Positions 34,574 through 41,219 of a DNA stretch of 41,219 nucleotides are shown piece after piece. Origin of the DNA: DASWUD01 sp036401755. Its GTDB lineage: Bacteria > Pseudomonadota > Gammaproteobacteria > Thiohalomonadales > Thiohalomonadaceae. A program made the position numbers and the translations under genes. Positions within the stretch are counted from its first letter, which is position 1. Each line of letters starts with the position of its first letter. The notes below the pieces were generated by a model that saw only the letters and a program-made list of their open reading frames with translations, was not told the origin of the DNA and searched no databases. The stretch is taken from the NCBI GenBank assembly GCA_036401755.1, contig DASWUD010000282.1:1-41219 (forward strand), read 5' to 3'.

Positions 34574-35374
34574 ATGCTGCCACAACAGACGATAGAGAAG
34601 ATCTTTCAGCTCTGGGACGAGCTTAGCGACCACGCCTCCTCCGATAGCGATGTGGCACTCAATCACTGCATGCGCTCCTTAAGTGGGCTGGTGGGGGCCA
34701 GGAACGCCTTTTGGGTCGGGGCTGTCCGCCTGGTCAAGGACAACGAGCAGGAGCCCGATCTGCTCCATGGCTGGCGTATCCGAGGGATCCGGATGATGGA
34801 TCAGGCCTATCAGGATACGATCCGGATGCGTGCAGCGATGCAGGTCAAGATGATCCCTGACCCTGGCGCGACCAACATTGCCCTCGTCGCCGGCACTGGC
34901 AAATTTCGCGCCTACCGTTTGCATGCAGGCACGCTGGTGGCTGACCTCGCCGCGTTCAAACAGACTGACCACTATGACTTCTACTACGCCAAGCCCGGGA
35001 TCAGCGATCGGCTGTGGGTCGCCTTTCCGGTAAGCAGCGAAGCGGAATCGTTTATCGTGTTCGACCGGTACGGCGCAGACGGCCACTTCAACGACAGCGA
35101 TCTGGAGGTGGTGGCATTTGCCCTGCGCGGCATCAAATGGTTTCATCGCCAACTGCTGCTGAGCCACGGCCTGGGGATCTGCGTTGAATCGCTGACCCCG
35201 GCGGAGCGCAAAGTGAAGCAGGGACTGCTCTCCGGCGCCACGGAAAAGGAGATCGGCCAGCAACTCAGTCTCACCCCCGGTTCGGTACACCAATACGCCA
35301 TGCGCATCTATCGCAAGTTCGGCGTCAAGGGGCGCACCGAGTTCATGGCGTTGTGGCTGGCCGGTGGTTTTTGA
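34574..35374 (+). CDS. LuxR-family transcriptional regulator
   Basis: A 266-residue regulator. Residues 1-195 form a sensor region without a receiver signature or autoinducer-domain hallmark. It may be GAF-like (VAFPVSSEAESFIVFDRYG). The C-terminal helix-turn-helix is LTPAERKVKQGLLSGATEKE (about 207-226) followed by IGQQLSLTPGSVHQYAMRIYR, matching LuxR/GerE. Ligand and targets are unknown. No strong ribosome-binding site precedes the ATG. It is transcribed alone and ended by a clear terminator. The gene is flanked downstream by a MITE-like element. Confidence 0.85.
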   Translation: MLPQQTIEKIFQLWDELSDHASSDSDVALNHCMRSLSGLVGARNAFWVGAVRLVKDNEQEPDLLHGWRIRGIRMMDQAYQDTIRMRAAMQVKMIPDPGATNIALVAGTGKFRAYRLHAGTLVADLAAFKQTDHYDFYYAKPGISDRLWVAFPVSSEAESFIVFDRYGADGHFNDSDLEVVAFALRGIKWFHRQLLLSHGLGICVESLTPAERKVKQGLLSGATEKEIGQQLSLTPGSVHQYAMRIYRKFGVKGRTEFMALWLAGGF

Positions 35375-35398
35375 GCACTACTCAAATTGAGCCGCAAG

Positions 35399-35432
35399 AA
35401 CGGAAGGATTTAATACTGACCCTCCGTTTTTT
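35399..35432 (+). terminator. Intrinsic terminator of LuxR-type gene
   Basis: AACGGAAGG and CCCTCCGTT form a stem with one A/C mismatch and a 12-nt loop, followed by a T-run, 25 nt after the stop codon. Confidence 0.85.
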
Positions 35433-35557
35433 CAGATAAATCGCTACTAATTAGTAACTATTCACGCCGCCACTTTCTCTGTATTGTTTCGCCCGCAGCT
35501 GCACACCGACGACACGCATGAGCGACTCGCTTTGGCGGTAAAAAAATAACAATCGCT

Positions 35558-35772
35558 GCAACATTAGGGATCGGGCGTTGAGGCAACATCAAGGTATTTT
35601 GAAGTACACCCGGCACATGGCAAGCATTTGGGCATTGCAGGGAGCCATCGCGGCAGTAACAGGGATCAGTAATTGCCGTAGCGGGTGTGTCATACCTTGG
35701 GCAGATGTTCACAGGAAAACTAGCACCCTGACGAACAGCTGCGCCGTCTCAAGGTCCGATCCCTAATGTTGC
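35558..35772. mobile_element. MITE-like palindromic element (215 bp)
   Basis: The ends are a perfect 17-bp inverted repeat, GCAACATTAGGGATCGG (35558-35574) and its complement (35756-35772). The match extends inwards to 25 bp with two mismatches. Further nested inverted segments follow: AACATC, AAGGTAT (35591-35597 with ATACCTT 35692-35698) and ACACCCG (35606-35612 with 35682-35688). The whole unit can therefore fold as one long interrupted hairpin. It is too short for a transposase and has no credible gene. No target-site duplication is evident. This fits a non-autonomous miniature transposable element whose parent family is unknown. Confidence 0.75.
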
Positions 35773-35944
35773 CGTGGTGGCGGGCGATGCTCGCCACGCT
35801 CAAAACCCATCAACACTCACCGGGCCTAACTGCGCGCCACGTCGTGGCGCACGGTGTAGAGACGTAGGCACAGACCACCCCACCAACGCAGCTCGAACCA
35901 GCGGTTTTGCTGCCCCGACGGGGCGGTTTGTGTCGGGGAAGCCC
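35773..35944. other. Gap between MITE-like element and DUF5666 gene
   Basis: Non-coding. GCGCCAC / GTGGCGC (about 35834-35850) and GCCCCG / CGGGGC (about 35915-35930) form hairpins. The latter lies 3' of the minus-strand DUF5666 gene and could end its message, though without a T-run. Confidence 0.4.
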
Positions 35945-37348
35945 CTATTGACTCACCATAGCGGTGGCACTCAGTTGCGTGCCGTTCCAGTCGCCGCTGA
36001 TCTTCAGCGCCATGCCGAGGGTCGGGGTGATGTTGAGTGTATCGAGCCCGCTCACGGTGATGCCGGCGACCTGCACGGGGGAAAGTGAGGTGACCTTGCC
36101 TTCCAGCACCGAGGCGCCGCCCGCGTCTTCACGCATCAGCTTGGCGGCCAGCCACTGCCCGGCGTTGAAGCTGACAGCGACCTCCACCTTATCACCGACC
36201 TGCAGATCGGCGATGTCAAAATAGTGTTGGGGGTTTTGAGTGATCTCATCCTGCAGCAAGGTGCTGCTGTCGATGCTTATGGTCTGCCCCATCAATGTGA
36301 TGGTACCGGCAGTCAGGTCGACCGCTTCGATGGTGGAGTTCAGCTCGGCATCGCTGCTGCGTCCCACCTCGATCTCCTTCACCAGCCATTGACCATTGCT
36401 CTGCTCCGCCTCCAGTTTGATGTAGGTACCCACGGTCAGGTCGGCCAGCGTTAAACCATCACGCATCGCATCACTGCTCACCGCCATCTGTTGTCCGTTG
36501 ATGACGAGCGTACTGGCCGCCGAATCGACGCCCATCACGACCCCCTGCAACTTCAGGGTGTCGCCTTCGTCACCCTTAATTGCCAGATGTCCATCACCGA
36601 CCAACTCCACGTCGCTGGCAGCAAAGGTATAGGTGCCACCGTTATTGGTGGGCGCGGTAGCACCATGCACCTCGACGTTGAGTCCATCGGCGAGATTGCT
36701 CGGCAACTGGGTTGCACCGCTGTAGTCCACCACCAGCGTGCCGAGCTGGAAGGTGGTGGCGCCGAGGTTGCTCACCACCCCCTTGACCTCAAGGATGTCG
36801 CCGGGCTGCAGTGCCGCCTGCTTGATCTCGACGCGCGTGGCGTAGACCGTGCCGTTGCCATCGCTGTAGCCGCTCACCTCGGCAATGGCGTTGAGCGGGA
36901 TGGTGTCGAGGGTGATCCCCGCCACGGCGCTCTCGAAGATGGTGAGGTCGGTGACCTGCACCGTCTGCCCCATCACGTTGAGGGTGCCGACACCGTTGTT
37001 CAGGTTAACCGCCAGCACCGCCCCTTCGGCCACATCGGCAAAGGAGATGGAGTTGGCGGTACCGGTAAGTCCATTGGCATTCGTGTTGCCCTGCACGGTG
37101 ACCACCATGCCCACCTGCAGATCGGTCTCGCTGCCGGCCGTGCCGTCCAGCTGCACGCTGGCGCCTGTGGTGTCGTATTCCACGCCGTTGACAAAGACGC
37201 TGCCAAAGCCGGTGATGGTGCCGCTGATGGTGGAGGTGGGCAGAGTGGTGTTGCCGCTACTGCTACTGCTACTTCCGCCGCTGCATGCCGCCAGGCCGAG
37301 GGTGGCCAATGCGACGCCTATGGCGATCGTCAGTTGTCTCTGCTTCAT
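35945..37348 (-). CDS. DUF5666-type repeat lipoprotein
   Basis: A 467-residue surface or periplasmic lipoprotein. The lipobox is LAAC near residue 22, followed by a Gly/Ser spacer (SGGSSSSSSG). The rest is a series of about six beta-rich repeats of the form ISGTITGFGSVFVNGVEYD and LKLQGVVMGVDSAASTLVING, with LQVGMVVTVQG-like second halves, as in DUF5666. No enzyme motif is visible. AGAGGA lies 7 nt before the ATG. Serine-tract coding includes three copies of a hexamer (37256-37273). It follows the tonB gene on the same strand after a 189-bp gap with hairpins and may be linked to that locus. Confidence 0.82.
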   Translation of the reverse strand: MKQRQLTIAIGVALATLGLAACSGGSSSSSSGNTTLPTSTISGTITGFGSVFVNGVEYDTTGASVQLDGTAGSETDLQVGMVVTVQGNTNANGLTGTANSISFADVAEGAVLAVNLNNGVGTLNVMGQTVQVTDLTIFESAVAGITLDTIPLNAIAEVSGYSDGNGTVYATRVEIKQAALQPGDILEVKGVVSNLGATTFQLGTLVVDYSGATQLPSNLADGLNVEVHGATAPTNNGGTYTFAASDVELVGDGHLAIKGDEGDTLKLQGVVMGVDSAASTLVINGQQMAVSSDAMRDGLTLADLTVGTYIKLEAEQSNGQWLVKEIEVGRSSDAELNSTIEAVDLTAGTITLMGQTISIDSSTLLQDEITQNPQHYFDIADLQVGDKVEVAVSFNAGQWLAAKLMREDAGGASVLEGKVTSLSPVQVAGITVSGLDTLNITPTLGMALKISGDWNGTQLSATAMVSQ

Positions 37349-37415
37349 TGATTCGTCCTCTTGAACACGCTATCACGGCCCGGAGCAGAACCGCGGCGCG
37401 GCCTCGGACACCTGG

Positions 37416-37436
37416 ATGCCGGACACTTACCGGCAT
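37416..37436 (-). repeat. Hairpin in DUF5666 leader
   Basis: ATGCCGG / CCGGCAT with a 7-nt loop, 68 nt before the DUF5666 start on the minus strand. Confidence 0.35.
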
Positions 37437-37470
37437 GTGCAGAAAGGATATGCAGCGAAGGGGATTCAAC

Positions 37471-37492
37471 AAGGGGGGTAATGACCCTCCTT
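37471..37492 (-). terminator. Possible terminator after tonB
   Basis: A 9-bp stem with one G-T pair and a 4-nt loop (37471-37479 with 37484-37492), 46 nt after the tonB stop on the minus strand. The T-run is lacking, so it is weak evidence. Confidence 0.4.
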
Positions 37493-37537
37493 GGAGAAAA
37501 GTGGCACGGTGGGGCGCAACCGCCGCCGGACCACTTG

Positions 37538-38185
37538 TTACTTGAGGTGATACGCCAGTGGAATCGTGAAACTGCGTGCGCGCTGTGCCAAGCCGGCCGG
37601 TGCCGGCAGGCGCCCGCTAACTCCGCGTATCAAGGTCAGCGCCGCCTCATCGAGGAGCGTGCTGCCGGAACTGCTACGCATCTCCACGTCGCGAATGGTG
37701 CCGTCCGGTTCGATGGTAAAGCTGAGCAGCACCATGCCCTGGTGATGCAGGCGACGCGCCTTGAGTGGGTAGACCTTGCCCGCCTCGATGAGGTTGCGCA
37801 ACGCACTGCGATACTCTTCTTCCATCTCCGCCACCCGCGTCTCGGCGACATGGGGCGGGACTACCGCCTCCGCCGCTACGGCGGGGGTTGGCTCGGTGGC
37901 GACCTCCTCTGGCGTCACGGCCGGTGTCGGCTGCGCCTCCACGACCGGCTCGCGGCGCGGCACCGGTGGGGGCTTCCTGCTGGGAGCAGGCGCTGGCTCG
38001 TGAGCGGGAGGTGGCGCGGCCACCACCGCAGTCGGCCTCTCCTCGGCAAACATCGCGAGAGTGAGGGGGAGCGGACGCGGTGTAGTGACATCAAGCGCAG
38101 GGGTACGCCACAGCCACCACCCCAGCGCCACCAGCAACAGGTGGAGCGTGGCGGAGACGACGAAGCCCGCAGTCACTGCTCTCAT
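37538..38185 (-). CDS. tonB: TonB energy-transducing protein
   Basis: A 215-residue TonB. The N-terminal helix carries the SxxxH motif (S11, H15) needed to engage ExbB/ExbD. A Pro-rich spacer runs about 55-110 (PPPAHEPAPAPSRKPPP). The C-terminal domain (about 125-215) contains YPLKARRLHHQGMVLLSF and IRDVEMRSSSGS. It spans the periplasm and transmits proton-motive force to outer-membrane receptors. The start overlaps the exbD stop as ATGA, so the three energising genes are coupled. Confidence 0.93.
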   Translation of the reverse strand: MRAVTAGFVVSATLHLLLVALGWWLWRTPALDVTTPRPLPLTLAMFAEERPTAVVAAPPPAHEPAPAPSRKPPPVPRREPVVEAQPTPAVTPEEVATEPTPAVAAEAVVPPHVAETRVAEMEEEYRSALRNLIEAGKVYPLKARRLHHQGMVLLSFTIEPDGTIRDVEMRSSSGSTLLDEAALTLIRGVSGRLPAPAGLAQRARSFTIPLAYHLK

Positions 38186-38559
38186 GGCTGGCGGATGGTC
38201 GCGATGGAGATGCGCTCCCGCTGCTCGCCCTTGAGCAGATCGATGAGCGTCACAAAGCGGCCGAACGGCACCGCCTGGTCGACGGCCAGTTCGATGAGTT
38301 GGTCGCGTGGCGCGCTGCGCAGCCGTTCGCGCAGGGTATCGAGATCGCCGGCGGCACCGTCGATGGTGAGCGTGCCGTCATGGGCAACGTTGATGCGCAG
38401 GCTCTCGCCGGGCGTGGCCGGCTGGCCGCTCTTCGCCTCGGGCAGATTGAGATCGATGCGCTCCTGGGCGATGAAGGTCGCCGTGGTCAGCACGATGGCG
38501 AGCATCACCAGCATGATATCGATGAAAGGTATCACGTTGACCTGAGCAAAACGTTTCAT
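38182..38559 (-). CDS. exbD: ExbD biopolymer transport protein
   Basis: A 125-residue inner-membrane protein with one helix carrying the essential aspartate (PFIDIMLVML, D14) and a periplasmic domain. It partners with ExbB in the proton-driven motor that energises TonB. It overlaps exbB upstream and tonB downstream by 4 nt each. Confidence 0.95.
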   Translation of the reverse strand: MKRFAQVNVIPFIDIMLVMLAIVLTTATFIAQERIDLNLPEAKSGQPATPGESLRINVAHDGTLTIDGAAGDLDTLRERLRSAPRDQLIELAVDQAVPFGRFVTLIDLLKGEQRERISIATIRQP

Positions 38560-38981
38560 GAGGTCTGCCGCGCCTGCCAGCGTTCATTGAGCTCTTCCAC
38601 GCGCCGCATCAGCCCGTTGTAGGCCACGATGGAGGGGATCGCGACCACCAGCCCCAAGGCGGTCGCCTTCAGCGCCAGGGCAAGACCAAGCATCACGGTG
38701 CCCGGTTCGATGCGCCCCCCCTGACCGATGTCGTGAAAGGTGACCAGGATACCCAACACGGTACCCAGCAAGCCGATATAGGGGGCGTTGGCGCCGATGG
38801 TGGCAATGGTGGTCATGCGGCGCGTCAGTGCCATCTGCAGCGCCTCGACCCGTGCATACTCCTCCAGCCGCACGCGCTTGAAGAAGAGATGGCGCTCCAC
38901 CACGAACCAGATCATGACAAAACTCATGGTCCCCAGCAGGCCAAAAATTATTCCATCCAGATAGCTCTTGAGAAACTCCAT
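38556..38981 (-). CDS. exbB: ExbB/MotA-type proton channel protein (short form)
   Basis: A 141-residue protein, shorter than E. coli ExbB (244), with three helices (about 10-30, 68-90 and 100-125). It contains the family block APYIGLLGTVLGILVTF and GLALALKATALGLVVAIPS. It forms the pentameric stator around ExbD. It starts 97 nt after the receptor gene. Confidence 0.93.
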   Translation of the reverse strand: MEFLKSYLDGIIFGLLGTMSFVMIWFVVERHLFFKRVRLEEYARVEALQMALTRRMTTIATIGANAPYIGLLGTVLGILVTFHDIGQGGRIEPGTVMLGLALALKATALGLVVAIPSIVAYNGLMRRVEELNERWQARQTS

Positions 38982-39078
38982 CGTGCTCTTCTCCTGAGAT
39001 TCATTTGTGCGACTGTCGAATGAGCTGGATTAAGGGCGCGCGAGTCTCGCTCGGGAGAACGCCAATTCCACGACAGCT

Positions 39079-41076
39079 TTAAAAGCGAGCTGTGACGCCG
39101 AGCGACAGCAGGGTCGGCAGCTGATAGATTGGTTCGCGCTCGCTGTAATCCACATTGTACTTGTAGCCGGCGACATTTTTCTGCCCATAGGCATTGATAA
39201 GTTCCAGATAGCCGGTAAGGTCCTCATTGAAGCGGCGGTCGACGCGCAGGTCGAGACGGTGATAGGTGGGCAGCCGTTCCGAGTTGACCTCACCATAGAT
39301 CGGACGATAACGGCCCGCAATGGCCGGATCGGCCTCCCCGCCCAGCACCGGCGTATAGGGCGAGCCGGAGTGGGCCCACCACTTGCCGCCAAAGCTCCAG
39401 CGCGAGTTGAAACGATATTCACTGACCAGGTTGAGGATCACCGGCTGGTCATACTCGAAGACAATCTTCTCGCCAGTCAGGGTGTTGACGCGCTCGGTCT
39501 TGGCGAGGCTGAGCGATAACCAGCCCGACCACGTGTCGGTGGGCGCCTTGCGCAGCAGATACTCTAAGCCGGTGGCGTGGCCTTCACCACTATTGGTGTA
39601 GCGTGTGACAGGGTCACTGGTTTCGAGATTATTCAGTTGTTTGTAGTAGGCCTCTGCCTTCCACTGCCAGCCGTTGCCCAGGAAGTGCTCAAGACCGACA
39701 TCATACTTGGTGGCATCGTAATAGGTGAGCTCCGGGTTGCCGAACACCCGCTCGACGTGCAGCAGGCGCGGGAACTGGTGGTAACGTCCGGTGGCGGCAC
39801 TGAGTCGCCAGTCGGCCACGGGGGTGTACTCCAGACGCAGGCGCGGATCATAGTAATCCTGGTCGAGATAGTCGTCGCGCTGATAGGAGAGACCGCCCGT
39901 CACTGCGACGGGTTCCATAACATACCAGGTATCCTCGGCGTAGAGCTGCGTGGTATCGACCTGCACATCGCCACTACTGGTGAGCAGCGGCGCATCGGTA
40001 TAACTGCACTGCGCATCGAATTCGGTACACCCCGGATCCTGGAAGACCAGATCATAACGGCCGATCATGCGCATCACCTGCCCGCCCAGCGCCAGCAGGT
40101 GATCGTCGCCGAGCGCTCGTGTCCAGCGCCCCTTGCCATACCAGTGATCGAACGTATCCGTTGCATCGCCCACACTGGCGGCGTGGGAGTTCTCTGTGTA
40201 GCGCATGTGACCGACCGCCAGGGTGAGGGCATCGCGCCCCAGCTCTTGTTGCCAGGTCAGCCCCTGACTGTGATACGAAGTCGCGTAACTGTGAATGCCG
40301 ACCAGCACAGGTTCATTGCGCACGGCATCGCTCTCTGAGGTGAGATTGAGCTTCAACTCATCGCTTGCACCATTGGTCTGAAAGGTAAGCTTGCCGCCAG
40401 AGAGCGGGCGCCAGACGTATTTGCCCTGATAGTCACGGAAACGGGGAAACTGGATCGTCTCGACCCCTGTATCGAACTCAGCGTTCTTGAACATCAAATC
40501 GATATAGCTGGCGCGTCCTGCCAGATAGAACGACTGACGCTCGCCCACGGGCCCCTCGATGAGGGCGCCCGCCTTGATAAAACTGATATCGAGCGTGGAG
40601 CTGAGGCGTGTGCTGTTGGGATCACGCAGGCGCGTATCGATGACCGCGCCGATGCCGCCGGCGTAAGAGGCACTATAGGCGCCGGGATAGACCGTAAAGC
40701 TATCCACCAGCTGCTCGTTGAAGACACTGTACATGCCACCGAAATGGAAAAGATATTCCACCGGCAGGAAATCGACGAAGTAGCTATTGTCCTCGGGGCG
40801 TGACCCGCGAATGGCCGGCGCCGCACTGGCATCGTTATTGACCGCCACTCCCGGCAGGGTCTGCACGGCGCGCAGCGGATCACCGCCGCCGCCCGGCACC
40901 GAGGTCAACGCCTCGTGATCCAGCTCGTAGCCAAGGGGCGGCGCGTTCTCTTGCGCGGCGGCCTCATCGGTGATGACCACCGCCTCCAGCTGCTCCGGCA
41001 CCCCCTCTGCATCTGCACTGGAGACACCGGCCAGCGCACCCATCCCCGCCACAAAAAAGATACCCCAATGTTTCAT
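39079..41076 (-). CDS. TonB-dependent outer-membrane receptor
   Basis: A 665-residue receptor. A signal peptide (about 1-23) is followed by a likely TonB box LEAVVITDE (30-38). The plug domain contains GGGGDPLRAVQTLPGV and AIRGSRPEDNSYFVD, and a 22-strand-type barrel ends in the aromatic SLGVTARF. The substrate is unknown; the plug is not obviously of the siderophore or cobalamin type. GAGGAG lies 6 nt before the ATG. The start overlaps the stop of a histidine kinase gene by 4 nt, so the sensor and receptor are coupled. Its own exbB-exbD-tonB set follows. Confidence 0.93.
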   Translation of the reverse strand: MKHWGIFFVAGMGALAGVSSADAEGVPEQLEAVVITDEAAAQENAPPLGYELDHEALTSVPGGGGDPLRAVQTLPGVAVNNDASAAPAIRGSRPEDNSYFVDFLPVEYLFHFGGMYSVFNEQLVDSFTVYPGAYSASYAGGIGAVIDTRLRDPNSTRLSSTLDISFIKAGALIEGPVGERQSFYLAGRASYIDLMFKNAEFDTGVETIQFPRFRDYQGKYVWRPLSGGKLTFQTNGASDELKLNLTSESDAVRNEPVLVGIHSYATSYHSQGLTWQQELGRDALTLAVGHMRYTENSHAASVGDATDTFDHWYGKGRWTRALGDDHLLALGGQVMRMIGRYDLVFQDPGCTEFDAQCSYTDAPLLTSSGDVQVDTTQLYAEDTWYVMEPVAVTGGLSYQRDDYLDQDYYDPRLRLEYTPVADWRLSAATGRYHQFPRLLHVERVFGNPELTYYDATKYDVGLEHFLGNGWQWKAEAYYKQLNNLETSDPVTRYTNSGEGHATGLEYLLRKAPTDTWSGWLSLSLAKTERVNTLTGEKIVFEYDQPVILNLVSEYRFNSRWSFGGKWWAHSGSPYTPVLGGEADPAIAGRYRPIYGEVNSERLPTYHRLDLRVDRRFNEDLTGYLELINAYGQKNVAGYKYNVDYSEREPIYQLPTLLSLGVTARF

Positions 41077-41219
41077 GCATCACTCCTCGTTATTTTTTCA
41101 TCCTGGTAGGGCCAGCGCACGCTGAAGCGCGCGCCGCCCAAGGGTGAGCGATCGCAGCGCACGCTGCCGCCGTGCCGCTCGGCGATGCGCTGCACGATGG
41201 CCAGGCCGAGCCCCGAGCC
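41073..41219 (-). CDS. Sensor histidine kinase, C-terminal 48 residues
   Basis: Only the tail is inside the window. It reads GSGLGLAIVQRIAERHGG, the G2 box and following helix of the HATPase_c domain, then GGARFSVRWPYQDEK and the stop. It therefore belongs to a two-component sensor kinase whose sensor part and probable response regulator lie outside. Its stop codon overlaps the receptor start as ATGA. Confidence 0.88.
   Translation of the reverse strand, partial: GSGLGLAIVQRIAERHGGSVRCDRSPLGGARFSVRWPYQDEKITRSDA

Noticed and set aside
35458..35766. Small frames overlapping the palindromic element
   Set aside because: They are products of the inverted-repeat sequence, with no start signals or recognisable protein features.
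37256..37273. Hexamer repeat as a phase-variation switch
   Set aside because: Units are 6 bp, so gain or loss keeps the reading frame; it could change spacer length but not switch the gene off.
1..41219. CRISPR arrays, tRNA/rRNA genes, integrases or phage genes
   Set aside because: No regularly spaced repeats, cloverleaf sequences, rRNA segments, integrase or structural phage proteins were recognised on either strand.

Overview
The window is a compact, GC-rich stretch of what looks like a gammaproteobacterial chromosome. The evidence is divergent ilvA/rpiA, polA followed by engB, paired cytochromes c5 and c4, ResB/CcsB (System II) cytochrome c maturation, and a dsbA-type thiol oxidase. This gene set suggests a respiring, possibly Chromatiales-like organism. 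That placement rests on gene content only. No tRNA, rRNA, CRISPR array, prophage or transposase gene was seen.

Layout. (1) 1-7540: the partial threonine dehydratase gene ilvA diverges from rpiA. Then come a small conserved-looking protein, a very large FAD/Fe-S 2-hydroxyacid dehydrogenase, a CPBP membrane protease and a bacterial expansin lipoprotein. (2) 7775-18086, minus strand: seven tightly packed genes read from 18086 downwards. They encode a BcsB-like periplasmic protein, a family 2 glycosyltransferase with an N-terminal MshEN domain, a GT-C-like membrane protein, a GH113-like lipoprotein, a small outer-membrane barrel candidate, a secreted CotH-type atypical kinase and an NTP/NDP-exchange-type transporter. 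Four junctions are overlaps (three ATGA, one of about 38 nt) and two are short gaps (6 and 39 nt). With the expansin downstream, this resembles a complete envelope-spanning exopolysaccharide machine and is the best candidate for an undescribed system. (3) 18087-18871: a gene-free region of about 785 bp with hairpins. (4) 18872-33480: polA, a candidate Spot 42/ErsA-type small RNA with an RpoE/AlgU-like promoter, engB, cytochromes c5 and c4, resB-ccsB, a lone cyclic-nucleotide-binding protein, dsbA, a large-subunit-only acetolactate synthase coupled to an EEP-family hydrolase, a TrkH/TrkA potassium uptake pair and a DUF2288 protein. (5) 33489-35944: a TauE/SafE permease, a LuxR-type regulator with a clear terminator, and a 215-bp palindromic MITE-like element. 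(6) 35945-41219, minus strand: the tail of a histidine kinase overlaps a TonB-dependent receptor gene, followed by exbB-exbD-tonB and then a DUF5666 lipoprotein.

How the parts may work together (inference). In region 2 the GT2 would polymerise a sugar under c-di-GMP control through MshEN, where cellulose synthase would use PilZ, and pass the chain to the BcsB-like partner. The GT-C protein, GH113-like lipoprotein and expansin would modify the glycan outside the membrane, and the barrel would export or anchor it. The CotH kinase lies outside the cytoplasm and its gene is translationally coupled to a nucleotide-exchanger gene. This raises the possibility that exported nucleotide feeds phosphorylation of the glycan or of an envelope protein. 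All functional calls come from reading motifs; no homology search or structure prediction could be run.
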